The notes: generated from the sequence alone by a model not told the origin. DNA of 12,127 nt from an uncultured Lachnospiraceae bacterium (GCA_934351765.1 CAKRJM010000049.1:1-12127), one strand, 5' to 3'; positions 1-6,950 are shown, numbered from the stretch's first letter. Made by a program: numbers and translations.

Positions 1-191
1 ATAATGAAGCAATCATTACGCAGGGCGGTGTAAGTGTCCGCCAGGTGGATCCGGCGACAATGGAATCCAAACTGGTTTCCGGCCTTTATTTTGCCGGAGA
101 GGTTCTGGATCTGGATGCAGTAACCGGCGGCTATAACCTGCAGATCGCCTGGGCAACCGGTTGGGAAGCCGGACAGAGTGCAGGTAAATAA
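1..191 (+). CDS. BaiN-type NAD(P)/FAD-dependent oxidoreductase, C-terminal end (partial)
   Basis: Only the last 62 codons are in the window (reading frame begins at base 3, TAA stop). The fragment carries the C-terminal FAD-binding signature of the HI0933/BaiN flavoprotein family: GLYFAGEVLDLDAVTGGYN followed by LQIAWATGW. In this family the Gly-Glu/Asp pair in FAGEVLD contacts the flavin, and the GGYN segment closes the cofactor pocket. Substrate cannot be told from this piece; some family members act on bile-acid intermediates, others are uncharacterised. It lies 29 nt upstream of cmk on the same strand with no terminator between, so the two are probably cotranscribed. Confidence 0.85.
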   Translation, partial: NEAIITQGGVSVRQVDPATMESKLVSGLYFAGEVLDLDAVTGGYNLQIAWATGWEAGQSAGK

Positions 192-220
192 ACGCTCACG
201 TTTTAAAGGAGAATACAGCT

Positions 221-892
221 ATGAGTATCAATATTGCCATTGACGGACCGGCGGGAGCCGGGAAAAGTACCATCGCCAAACGCGTGGCCGGAAAGCTGGG
301 ATATATCTATATCGACACCGGTGCCATGTACCGTGCGATGGGTCTGTACTTTTCCAGAAAGGGGATTGCACCGGAGAATGAAGCTGCAATCAGGAAACAG
401 GTGAAGGAAGCAGATATTTCCATTGTCTATCAGGAAGGTGCCCAGCAGGTGTTGTTAAATGGAGAAAATGTTACGGCATATCTTCGGACGGAGGAGGCCG
501 GAAATATGGCCTCTGCCACCTCCGGTTATCCCTGTGTGCGGGAAAAGCTGGTCGAGCTTCAGCGAAAGCTGGCAGCGACCGAAAATGTAGTGATGGACGG
601 CCGTGACATCGGAACCGTTGTACTTCCGGATGCCGATTTGAAGATCTATCTGACAGCCAGTGTGAAAACAAGGGCAAAAAGAAGATTTCTGGAATTGACA
701 GAAAAGGGGATTCCCTGTAAGATAGAAGAAATTGAAAAAGATATTGAAGAGCGGGATTATCGGGATATGCACCGGGAATATTCTCCTCTTTGCCAGGCAG
801 CAGATGCCGTTTACCTGGATTCCTCCGATCTGGACGTGGAGGATGTCACTGCAAAGATCCTGGAAGAATTAGAAAACAAACTAAAGGATTAG
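221..892 (+). CDS. cmk: Cytidylate kinase
   Basis: Phosphorylates CMP and dCMP to the diphosphates with ATP, in cytoplasmic pyrimidine nucleotide recycling. At 223 aa it has the normal length. Visible signatures are the P-loop GPAGAGKST (residues 9-17), the NMP-binding segment DTGAMYRA (about 32-39), and GRDIGTVVLPDADLKIYLTA (127 onward), which is typical of Cmk. The start is fixed by AAAGGAG at 205-211, nine bases before the ATG. The stop is 9 nt from the next gene, ispH, so this is one operon. The order cmk-ispH-S1 is widespread in Clostridia. Confidence 0.97.
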   Translation: MSINIAIDGPAGAGKSTIAKRVAGKLGYIYIDTGAMYRAMGLYFSRKGIAPENEAAIRKQVKEADISIVYQEGAQQVLLNGENVTAYLRTEEAGNMASATSGYPCVREKLVELQRKLAATENVVMDGRDIGTVVLPDADLKIYLTASVKTRAKRRFLELTEKGIPCKIEEIEKDIEERDYRDMHREYSPLCQAADAVYLDSSDLDVEDVTAKILEELENKLKD

Positions 893-901
893 ACGGAAAA
901 G

Positions 902-1765
902 ATGAAAGTAGTAGTTGCAAAAACTGCCGGGTTTTGTTTTGGTGTGAAGCGTGCAGTGGATACCGTATACGATCAGGCAGAAGCGGCCCTGGCGGATCCG
1001 GGCCCTGGTCCGATCTATACCTATGGTCCCATTATCCATAATGAGGAGGTCGTAAGGGATCTGGAAGAAAAGGGCGTTCGCGTCATCGGAGAAGCGGATC
1101 TGGAAACGCTTCATCATGGAACCGTGATCATCCGTTCCCATGGTACGACACGGGAGGTCTGTGAAAAGCTGGAACGAGGGGGCTTTCGGATTGTGGATGC
1201 GACCTGTCCCTTTGTGAAAAAGATCCACAAGATCGTCAGTGAGGAATCGGAGAAGGGACGGACCATAGTGATCGTCGGAAACGCCTCTCACCCGGAGGTG
1301 GAGGGGATCCGCGGCTGGTGTCATGGCATCTCTTATGTGGTGGAGACACCGGAAGAAGCCGGGAAACTGAAATTCCCGGACGGCGCAAGGCTTTGTATCG
1401 TCTCGCAGACGACATTTAATTACAATAAATTTCAACTTCTTGTTGAAATAATATTGAAAAAGAGTTATGATAGTATTGTTGTGAATACTATATGCAGTGC
1501 TACCCATGAACGGCAGGCGGAAGCCAGAGAGCTCGCCTCCAAGGTTGATGTGATGCTTGTGATCGGCGGAAAGAACAGTTCTAATACACAGAAACTCTGT
1601 GAGATCTGCCGAAAGGAATGCAGCAATACTTATTACATTCAGACTGTCCGTGATATGCAGGAAGAATGGCTGGAGGGCAAACGAAGCGTAGGTATTACAG
1701 CAGGGGCATCAACCCCGAATCATATCATAGAGGAGGTTCATACCAATGTCAGAATTAAGTTTTGA
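902..1765 (+). CDS. ispH: 4-hydroxy-3-methylbut-2-enyl diphosphate reductase (IspH/LytB)
   Basis: Last enzyme of the MEP isoprenoid pathway: a cytoplasmic 4Fe-4S protein that reduces HMBPP to IPP and DMAPP. All three cluster cysteines are present: C12 (AGFCFGVKRAV), C102 (DATCPFVKKIH) and C198 (VNTICSATHERQ). Substrate-binding histidines appear at H46, H80 (RSHGTT) and H130, and the catalytic glutamate is E132 in HPEVEG. The ending GITAGASTP followed by IIEEV is canonical. At 287 aa it is a complete stand-alone IspH. In many Clostridia IspH is fused to an S1 protein; here it ends with its own TGA, 20 nt inside the S1 gene and in another frame. The ribosome site for ispH is weak (AAAGGA 13 nt upstream), which fits translational coupling to cmk. 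Confidence 0.97.
   Translation: MKVVVAKTAGFCFGVKRAVDTVYDQAEAALADPGPGPIYTYGPIIHNEEVVRDLEEKGVRVIGEADLETLHHGTVIIRSHGTTREVCEKLERGGFRIVDATCPFVKKIHKIVSEESEKGRTIVIVGNASHPEVEGIRGWCHGISYVVETPEEAGKLKFPDGARLCIVSQTTFNYNKFQLLVEIILKKSYDSIVVNTICSATHERQAEARELASKVDVMLVIGGKNSSNTQKLCEICRKECSNTYYIQTVRDMQEEWLEGKRSVGITAGASTPNHIIEEVHTNVRIKF
1443..1471 (+). promoter_or_regulatory. Candidate internal promoter inside ispH for the S1 gene
   Basis: TTGAAA (1443-1448), a 17-nt spacer and TATGAT (1466-1471) form a near-consensus sigma-A promoter in a conspicuously AT-rich stretch within an otherwise GC-richer gene. It points toward the S1 gene about 270 nt downstream. S1 is usually needed in much larger amounts than IspH, so a separate promoter makes sense. 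Only the sequence match is seen; the activity is inferred. Confidence 0.45.
1730..1738 (+). promoter_or_regulatory. Strong ribosome binding site for the S1 gene, inside ispH
   Basis: GAGGAGGTT contains the full AGGAGG core, nine bases before the ATG at 1746. The same bases encode the conserved EEV near the IspH C-terminus. This site decides that the S1 protein is made as a separate polypeptide and is not fused to IspH. Confidence 0.85.
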
Positions 1766-2828
1766 GCAGATGCTTGAAGAATCATTGAAAACAATCAGAA
1801 CAGGAGAGGTAGTCACTGGCACGGTTATCGGTGTTAAGGAAGATGAGATCATCTTAAATATAGGTTACAAGTCAGACGGCATCATCACAAAGAATGAGTA
1901 CACCAATGATTCCTCTGTTGATCTTACCCAGGTTGTTCATGTTGGTGACGAGATGGAAGCCAAGGTCCTGAAAGTAAACGACGGAGAAGGCCAGGTGCTT
2001 CTTTCCTATAAGAGACTGGCTGTTGACCGCGGAAATAAGCGTCTGGAAGAGGCATTCAACAGCGGTGAAGTCCTGACAGCCAAGGTTGTTCAGGTACTGG
2101 ACGGTGGTTTAAGTGTAAATGTAGATGGTGCAAGAGTATTTATTCCTGCAAGTCTCGTATCGGATTCCTATGAGAGAAATCTGGAGAAGTATGCAGATCA
2201 GGAAATTGAATTCGTAATCACAGAGTTCAATCCCAGAAAGAGAAGAATTATCGGTAACCGTAAGCAGCTTCTGTTAGCAAAGAAGGCTGAGCTGCAGAAG
2301 GAGCTGTTCGAGCGTATCGAGGTTGGTCAGACTGTTGACGGTATTGTAAAGAATATCACCGACTTTGGTGCATTCATCGACCTGGGCGGTGCAGATGGTC
2401 TGCTTCATATTTCCGAGATGTCCTGGGGCCGTGTTGAGAATCCCAAGAAGGTATTCAAGGTTGGCGAAGAGATCCGCGCGTTCATTAAGAACATTGATGG
2501 CGATAAGATTGCATTAAGCTTAAAGTTCCCCGAAGAGAACCCTTGGGTAAGAGCTGCTGAGAATTATGCCGTAGGCAATATCGTAAGCGGCCGCGTAGCA
2601 AGAATGACCGACTTTGGCGCATTCGTTGAGCTGGAGCCCGGAATTGACGCTCTGCTTCATGTATCCCAGATCTCCAGACAGCATGTAGAGAAGCCCTCCG
2701 ATGTACTTTCCATCGGCCAGGAAATCGAAGCAAAGGTTGTTGATTTCAACGGCGAAGATAAGAAGATCAGCCTTAGCATGAAGGTTCTGGAAGCTCCTGC
2801 AGATGCAGAGGAAGAGACAGAAGAATAA
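1746..2828 (+). CDS. 30S ribosomal protein S1-like RNA-binding protein (four S1 domains)
   Basis: Binds single-stranded RNA and probably associates with the 30S subunit or mRNA; the exact role of S1 homologues in Gram-positive bacteria is less settled than in E. coli. Four S1/OB-fold repeats are visible at about residues 16-88, 107-176, 195-262 and 279-349. The last two are the best conserved, each with a DFGAF core and an LLHISEMS or LLHVSQIS segment. The 360-aa protein ends in a short acidic tail (DAEEETEE). It has fewer domains than the six of E. coli S1, as usual for Clostridia. Codon choice (many AAG, GTT, GGT, few rare codons) differs from ispH and suits high expression. The start overlaps the ispH end by 20 nt, behind a strong ribosome site. 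Often labelled rpsA; I leave the symbol empty because true S1 function is not shown. Confidence 0.93.
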   Translation: MSELSFEQMLEESLKTIRTGEVVTGTVIGVKEDEIILNIGYKSDGIITKNEYTNDSSVDLTQVVHVGDEMEAKVLKVNDGEGQVLLSYKRLAVDRGNKRLEEAFNSGEVLTAKVVQVLDGGLSVNVDGARVFIPASLVSDSYERNLEKYADQEIEFVITEFNPRKRRIIGNRKQLLLAKKAELQKELFERIEVGQTVDGIVKNITDFGAFIDLGGADGLLHISEMSWGRVENPKKVFKVGEEIRAFIKNIDGDKIALSLKFPEENPWVRAAENYAVGNIVSGRVARMTDFGAFVELEPGIDALLHVSQISRQHVEKPSDVLSIGQEIEAKVVDFNGEDKKISLSMKVLEAPADAEEETEE

Positions 2829-2846
2829 TTGAAATGAAATCGATTA

Positions 2847-2874
2847 CAAAAGACGGGAAGAAAGTCCCGTCTTT
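2847..2874. terminator. Bidirectional intrinsic terminator
   Basis: AAAAGACGGGA and TCCCGTCTTTT form a perfect 11-bp inverted repeat around a six-base loop. On the + strand it ends in a T run 18 nt after the S1 stop. On the - strand the same symmetry puts TTTT at the other end, so it can also stop transcripts coming from the convergent TlpA-type gene. The rest of the gap (2875-2937) shows nothing else. Confidence 0.88.
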
Positions 2875-2937
2875 TACAGTTATAGAAATTGTATGTCTGT
2901 AAGATGTTGCTGCGAACGTCAGGAAACACGAATGAAA

Positions 2938-3855
2938 CTATTGATTCACGCTGTCAGCCTCAATTACAGATTGGATCTGCTTCATCAAAGTATCGTAGTT
3001 CTCCTGATTATCAATTCCGCCGAGCATAGGATCTCCCACAATATTGCCATTTCGATCGACTAAAATGGTTGTGGGAAAAGCCATAATATCGGAGGCATAT
3101 TTACCTGCCTCGGAATCAGAGTCAATAGAAAGATTCCGGTATTTAACGCCCTGGCTTTCAAGGATAGCGGCGGCTTCTTTAATGGCAGCTTCGTTTCCGT
3201 CGAAGGTTTCTGTGTTGATACCTACAACTTCTCCGCCCATGGATTTGATGGTATCATTTAATTCGTTGAGCTTAGATAACTCAGCAACACAGGGCTTACA
3301 GCCGGTAAACCAGAAATTCACAACGGTGACTGCATTTCCGGAAAACAGGCTTTCATCAACAGAGTTGCCGTCAAAATCCTGTCCGGAGAAATTTTTAAAG
3401 GGAGAAATATCTCCGGAATCATCTGTCGGGTCAGATGCATCGGAGGATGCATTTTTATTTTCGAGTTCTGCGATCTGTTCTTCGATTTTACGGATGGTTT
3501 CAATATCATTGATCAGAGTTTTATACTCATCATCTGTAAAAGCGTCCTTATTTGACTCAACGGTACCGGCAAGAAAATCAGCATAATTTCCGTTTGGATC
3601 GATGGTGCCTTTATTTGTCAGACCGAACGCTTTATTCCATGCATCTTCATGTTCTGCGAAAAGCTGATTCTCCTGCTGGTATAAATCATCGAGTGCAGAA
3701 TCGGAAGTCCCTGCAGACTGCTCGGTCTCCGATGCCGCTGTTGTATTTGGCGTATTTGTTGTTTCGGTGGCTTTTTTTCCGTTTCCGCCGCATGAAGCAA
3801 GCAATAACGCGATACAGAAGGTAAAAATTGTGAGAATGGTGTTTCTTTTTTTCAT
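2938..3855 (-). CDS. TlpA-type thioredoxin-fold lipoprotein (thiol-disulfide reductase)
   Basis: A 305-aa lipoprotein anchored on the outer face of the membrane. The signal peptide MKKRNTI... ends in the lipobox LLASC, with lipidation at C22. A Thr/Ser/Glu-rich tether (about 28-52) and a helical region (about 53-135, unrecognised) precede the C-terminal thioredoxin fold (about 150-300). The active site is FWFTGCKPC (C186 and C189) and the cis-proline is P261 in AFPTTILVD; both are standard for TlpA/ResA oxidoreductases. Start supported by AAAGGAG at 3865-3871. It is the last gene of a three-gene - strand operon, 33 nt behind the 4Fe-4S gene. Inference: it receives electrons from its membrane partners and reduces an exported target, perhaps a methionine sulfoxide reductase or misoxidised protein thiols. 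No Msr or cytochrome c gene is in view to decide. Confidence 0.9.
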   Translation of the reverse strand: MKKRNTILTIFTFCIALLLASCGGNGKKATETTNTPNTTAASETEQSAGTSDSALDDLYQQENQLFAEHEDAWNKAFGLTNKGTIDPNGNYADFLAGTVESNKDAFTDDEYKTLINDIETIRKIEEQIAELENKNASSDASDPTDDSGDISPFKNFSGQDFDGNSVDESLFSGNAVTVVNFWFTGCKPCVAELSKLNELNDTIKSMGGEVVGINTETFDGNEAAIKEAAAILESQGVKYRNLSIDSDSEAGKYASDIMAFPTTILVDRNGNIVGDPMLGGIDNQENYDTLMKQIQSVIEADSVNQ

Positions 3856-3888
3856 GATGACATGCTCCTTTGAATAATAGTATTAAGA

Positions 3889-4803
3889 TTAATGGTTACC
3901 AATTGATTCCTGCCGGTTTTTGGTGTCTGGTTTTTCTCCTGTTTTTCCCATAAACTGGTAGTGGATTGCGTCTGTGGGACAAGTCTTTATGCAGGCGCCG
4001 CATCGGATACATTCCAGATGATTTGGCGTCTTTCGCACATCAACATCCATTTTGCATACCTTTGAACACTGATTACATCCGACACATTTATGATGTTCAA
4101 CCTTGATGCTTAAAAAAGATATCTTATTAAACAGGGAATAAATGGCACCAAGAGGACAAATCCATTTGCAGAAGGGTCTGTAGAATAAAATGCTTAAGAT
4201 GATAACCGTGATCAAAATAAGACATTTGAAGGAAAACAGCTTTCCTAATGCAGAAGCGATGGCTGTGTTTCTGAGCGACAGCGGTATCGCCCCTTCTAAA
4301 ACTCCCTGCGGACAAAGGTATTTGCAGAAAAACGGATCGCCCATTCCTATGGAATTCGTTACAAGCATCGGCAGAAGGATAACGAAAACAATAAGGATGA
4401 CATATTTCAGGTATCTCAGCGGTTTAAGTCTGGCTGTGGAAAATTTCTTCCCGGGGATTTTATGAAGCAGATCCTGAAACCATCCAAACGGACACAAAAA
4501 TCCACATATAAATCTTCCCAGTGTTACGCCAAGTAAAATGAAAAAGCCGGTTATGTAGTATGAAAATTTAAACCTGGATGAACCGACGACGGCCTGAAAA
4601 GCGCCGATGGGACATGCTCCCGTTGCAGCGGGACAGGAATAGCAGTTCAGTCCCGGGACACAGACGGTTTTAGCGTTACCCTGATATATTTTTCCTTTAA
4701 AGAAATTTGGAATATGGATATTGGTAAGCAGCGTGGCAGCAGCCTGTATCCATCCACGTATGTTAGCTATTTTTTTTGATCGTATCGTTGTTTTTTTATC
4801 CAA
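3889..4803 (-). CDS. Polytopic 4Fe-4S membrane protein, NapH/polyferredoxin type
   Basis: Likely membrane electron-transfer protein. Numbering from the TTG start (304 aa): an N-terminal cysteine set (C48, C54, C57, C64); three CxxxCP motifs, CGFLCP (C100/C104), CKYLCP (C160/C164) and CKWICP (C212/C216); then two classical ferredoxin motifs, CVGCNQCSKVC (240-250) and CIRCGACIKTC (265-275). Hydrophobic segments lie at about 81-102, 132-154 and 192-212. The CxxxCP plus bis-4Fe-4S layout is that of NapH, CcoG and YccM. A longer start is possible (GTG at 4812), but GGAG at 4814-4817 sits only one base from that GTG and ten from this TTG, which also overlaps the upstream stop. Between a CXXC protein and a TlpA lipoprotein, its likely job is to carry cytoplasmic electrons across the membrane (inference). 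Confidence 0.88.
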   Translation of the reverse strand: MDKKTTIRSKKIANIRGWIQAAATLLTNIHIPNFFKGKIYQGNAKTVCVPGLNCYSCPAATGACPIGAFQAVVGSSRFKFSYYITGFFILLGVTLGRFICGFLCPFGWFQDLLHKIPGKKFSTARLKPLRYLKYVILIVFVILLPMLVTNSIGMGDPFFCKYLCPQGVLEGAIPLSLRNTAIASALGKLFSFKCLILITVIILSILFYRPFCKWICPLGAIYSLFNKISFLSIKVEHHKCVGCNQCSKVCKMDVDVRKTPNHLECIRCGACIKTCPTDAIHYQFMGKTGEKPDTKNRQESIGNH

Positions 4804-4936
4804 TCCCCACACACTCCAGACATAATTTTATTGCTTTACCAAGCACGGTAGCAGCTTCCCCTCTGATTGCTCCATAGCCAATCATGGCTATGCCTGCGAT
4901 GAGCAAAACAAATTGCAATATGTTTCTGCATTTCAA
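4796..4936 (-). CDS. Small membrane CXXC protein, CD1871A-like (46 aa)
   Basis: A small open frame starts at TTG, ten bases after GGGAG within AAGGAAGGGAG. It encodes 46 residues: a short polar start (MKCRN), one membrane helix of about 18 residues (ILQFVLLIAGIAMIGYGA), a short linker (IRGEAATVLGKAIK), and a C-terminal CLEC motif ending CVGIG. This matches my memory of the clostridial CD1871A family of CXXC proteins, whose ending is typically CLECIGIG. Its TAA overlaps the start of the 4Fe-4S gene by 8 nt, and the ribosome site of that gene lies inside the codons for the CLEC motif, so the two are translationally coupled. Function is unknown. By position, the CXXC probably exchanges thiols or binds a metal or cluster with its two operon partners. 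No ATG is available in frame. Confidence 0.78.
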   Translation of the reverse strand: MKCRNILQFVLLIAGIAMIGYGAIRGEAATVLGKAIKLCLECVGIG

Positions 4937-4969
4937 GATCTCATAACTCCCTTCCTTTTTGGTATTTGA

Positions 4970-4998
4970 TTGACCGGCTGACGTTTGTATTATACAAT
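4970..4998 (+). promoter_or_regulatory. Promoter of the two-component operon
   Basis: TTGACC (4970-4975), a 17-nt spacer and TACAAT (4993-4998) match the sigma-A consensus. The start of transcription would be near 5005. This rules out the longest open frame (TTG at 4966) as the response-regulator start, because that codon lies upstream of the predicted transcript. Confidence 0.65.
4985..4997. promoter_or_regulatory. Palindrome in the shared divergent promoter region, with a - strand -10 element
   Basis: TTGTATTATACAA is a perfect 6+1+6 inverted repeat. On the - strand it contains a perfect TATAAT (4994 to 4989), which could start the redox operon about 45 nt before its first codon. I find no good -35 for it (CAAAGA at 17 nt). 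On the + strand it supplies most of the -10 of the regulator operon. It could be a bidirectional promoter core or an operator; both are inference. Confidence 0.45.
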
Positions 4999-5037
4999 AG
5001 TTGCTGTAAAATCTTTGTTAAGGAAAAGGTGAAAATT

Positions 5038-5718
5038 TTGAGATTATTAATAGTGGAAGATGAGAAAAAACTGTGTGATACAGTCGCCAGACATCTATAT
5101 GATGCGGGGTATGAGGTAGATACCTGTTATGATGGTGAAGAGGCTCTTGAATATATCCTGACAGAGAATTATGATCTGATCGTTCTTGATCTGAATCTGC
5201 CCGGTATGGATGGTATGGATATTTTAAGGGAACTCCGGCAGAAAAATGAGGATACGAAGGTTCTTATATTATCAGCAAGAAGTCAGATAGCAGATAAGGT
5301 CGAGGGTCTGGATGCCGGGGCAAATGATTATATGGAAAAGCCCTTCCATCTGCAGGAGCTTGAGGCACGGATCAGAAGTCTTACAAGACGCAGATTTGTA
5401 CAGAGGGATGTCTGTCTGACTGCCGGAGAGATAAGGTTCGATACGAGAAAGCGCGAGGCGTATGCAAAAGAAGAACGTGTGCATTTAACCAGAAAGGAAA
5501 ATGGGATTCTGGAATATCTGCTTCTTAACCAGGGCAGACCAATTAGCCAGGAAGAGCTGATGGAGCATGTATGGGATGCATCCGTGGACAGCTTCAGCGG
5601 AGCCATCAGAGTCCATATGTCTTCTCTTAGAAAAAAACTGAAAGCAGTGCTTGGATATGATCCAATTGTCAATAAGATTGGGGAAGGCTATAAGCTGCGA
5701 GAGGAATCAGAACAATGA
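5038..5718 (+). CDS. OmpR/PhoB-family response regulator
   Basis: Cytoplasmic DNA-binding regulator of 226 aa with the standard two domains. Receiver (1-115): acidic pair E7/D8, phosphoacceptor D51 in LIVLDLNLPGMDG, the conserved switch serine in LSARS, and the Lys of GANDYMEKPF. Winged-helix domain (about 125-225): ISQEELMEHVW, then the recognition-helix segment GAIRVHMSSLRKKL, and the wing IGEGYKL. Start chosen at TTG 5038, six bases after AAAGGTG (5025-5031). GTG at 5029 is a close alternative, adding three residues. Its ATGA overlap with the kinase shows a coupled pair. Likely targets are its own promoter and the divergent redox operon, which shares the same upstream region (inference). 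Confidence 0.92.
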   Translation: MRLLIVEDEKKLCDTVARHLYDAGYEVDTCYDGEEALEYILTENYDLIVLDLNLPGMDGMDILRELRQKNEDTKVLILSARSQIADKVEGLDAGANDYMEKPFHLQELEARIRSLTRRRFVQRDVCLTAGEIRFDTRKREAYAKEERVHLTRKENGILEYLLLNQGRPISQEELMEHVWDASVDSFSGAIRVHMSSLRKKLKAVLGYDPIVNKIGEGYKLREESEQ

Positions 5719-6869
5719 GAAAAATGAGAAAACTGTCGCTCCAGTGGAGGATTACGATTATAACCACATTGTTTATTGCAGTCATCTGCGGGTGTCTTAC
5801 CATGTTTGTCTACAAGAATGGTGTACATTATATTGATTTGCTGCAGGATACGGTTGATGCCAAAAGTGATGAGGATCATGGTAAGGAGCCGGATGAGATC
5901 TATATCAATATTCCCGATGATAAGTGGAACGATTTTGCAAAAGATTTTTCCATTCAGGTTTACAACAACAAGGCTGATTATAAAAAAAGAAGTCTGATGT
6001 TTTCAACGCTTCTGGCACTTCTGGGAGGTGTTGTTACTTATTATATAATCGGTCATGCATTAAAACCGCTCAAAAAGTTTTCAGATAAAATTGAGAAAGT
6101 GCAGGTACAAAATCTGGCTGATTCGAGGATCGAAGAAAATGACGTAAAGGAATTGAACCAGCTCAGTGTTTCGTATAATAAGATGCTGGAACGTCTCTCA
6201 GAAGCGTTTGAGGCGCAGAGACAATTTACTGCAAACGCAGCGCATGAGCTTCGTACACCCTTGTCCCTGATGCAGGTACAGCTCGATTTATATAATTCGA
6301 CCGGACATCCGGGCAATGATGAATGCGCGGAACAGACAATCACTATGATCACGGAGCAGAATGAAAGACTCAGTAAAATGGTAAAGACTCTTTTAGATAT
6401 GAGTGAGCTTCAGAGTGTGGTACGTGATGAAAAGATCATGGTTGATGCACTTGTTGAAGAGGTTTTCGCAGATCTGGAACCGCTTGCCATGGAAAAGAAT
6501 ATCAAACTGATCGGAAAATGCAGGCATGTGACGATGATGGGAAGCGATATTCTTATTTACAGACTGGTATATAATCTTGTTGAAAATGCGATAAAATATA
6601 ATCATAAGGGAGGGCAGGTTACCGTAACGGTATATCAGAAAGAAAAACATACCTGTCTTTCCGTAGAGGATACAGGAGGCGGAATTCCTGAGGAGCTCAG
6701 AGAGCGGGTATTTGAGCCATTCTTTCGTGTGGATAAATCCAGAAGCCGGGAGCTTGGCGGGGTAGGGCTTGGTCTTGCTTTGGTTCATGAAATCGTACGG
6801 GTACATGATGGCATGATCACGGTTAAGAACAATCCATCAGGAGGAACGGTTTTTGAAGTGAGGTTCTAA
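5715..6869 (+). CDS. Membrane sensor histidine kinase (HAMP, HisKA, HATPase)
   Basis: A 384-aa orthodox kinase. Membrane helix 1 is at about 12-33, an extracytoplasmic sensing segment of about 58 residues follows (35-92), and helix 2 is at about 94-115. A HAMP linker (about 112-165) leads to the H-box, with phosphorylated H177 in FTANAAHELRTPLS. The ATPase domain shows N291 (LVENAIKYN), D319 (VEDTGGGIP), the F-box FEPFFRVD and the G2 box GGVGLGLALV. The sensing segment is acidic and has no cysteine, so direct thiol sensing outside the membrane is unlikely; C25 and C27 lie within helix 1. The signal is unknown. The start overlaps the regulator stop by four bases (ATGA). Confidence 0.94.
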   Translation: MRKMRKLSLQWRITIITTLFIAVICGCLTMFVYKNGVHYIDLLQDTVDAKSDEDHGKEPDEIYINIPDDKWNDFAKDFSIQVYNNKADYKKRSLMFSTLLALLGGVVTYYIIGHALKPLKKFSDKIEKVQVQNLADSRIEENDVKELNQLSVSYNKMLERLSEAFEAQRQFTANAAHELRTPLSLMQVQLDLYNSTGHPGNDECAEQTITMITEQNERLSKMVKTLLDMSELQSVVRDEKIMVDALVEEVFADLEPLAMEKNIKLIGKCRHVTMMGSDILIYRLVYNLVENAIKYNHKGGQVTVTVYQKEKHTCLSVEDTGGGIPEELRERVFEPFFRVDKSRSRELGGVGLGLALVHEIVRVHDGMITVKNNPSGGTVFEVRF

Positions 6870-6882
6870 GCGTTTTACAAAA

Positions 6883-6903
6883 AACCGATCTCCGGACACC
6901 GGA
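6883..6903 (-). terminator. Possible weak terminator of the - strand 159-aa gene
   Basis: Read on the - strand, a 5-bp stem TCCGG/CCGGA with a three-base loop is followed after GATCGG by TTTTTT. The stem is short and the T run is six bases away, so this is a weak candidate. No good terminator is seen on the + strand after the kinase. A second small hairpin (TCTGCT-CCAA-AGCAGA, 6915-6930) lacks a T run. Confidence 0.3.
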
Positions 6904-6950
6904 AAGTGTGGCATTCTGCTCCAAAGCAGACAACATAATGAAGGAGCCTG

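Noticed and set aside
881..1507. 208-aa open frame on the - strand opposite ispH
   Set aside because: Antisense shadow of a certain gene; no ribosome site and no family-like motif.
1730..1765. Programmed ribosomal frameshift joining IspH and S1
   Set aside because: No slippery heptamer or downstream stem is evident, and a full AGGAGG at the right distance explains a separate start.
3044..3586. 180-aa open frame on the + strand opposite the TlpA-type gene
   Set aside because: Shadow: the Ser-rich product mirrors the codon pattern of the lipoprotein gene, which has lipobox, CXXC and ribosome site.
4966..5037. 24-residue N-terminal extension of the response regulator
   Set aside because: Overlaps the predicted promoter and lies before the likely transcription start; receiver domains normally begin at the LLIVEDE strand.
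6915..6930. TCTGCT-CCAA-AGCAGA hairpin as terminator of the kinase gene
   Set aside because: No T run follows on either strand.
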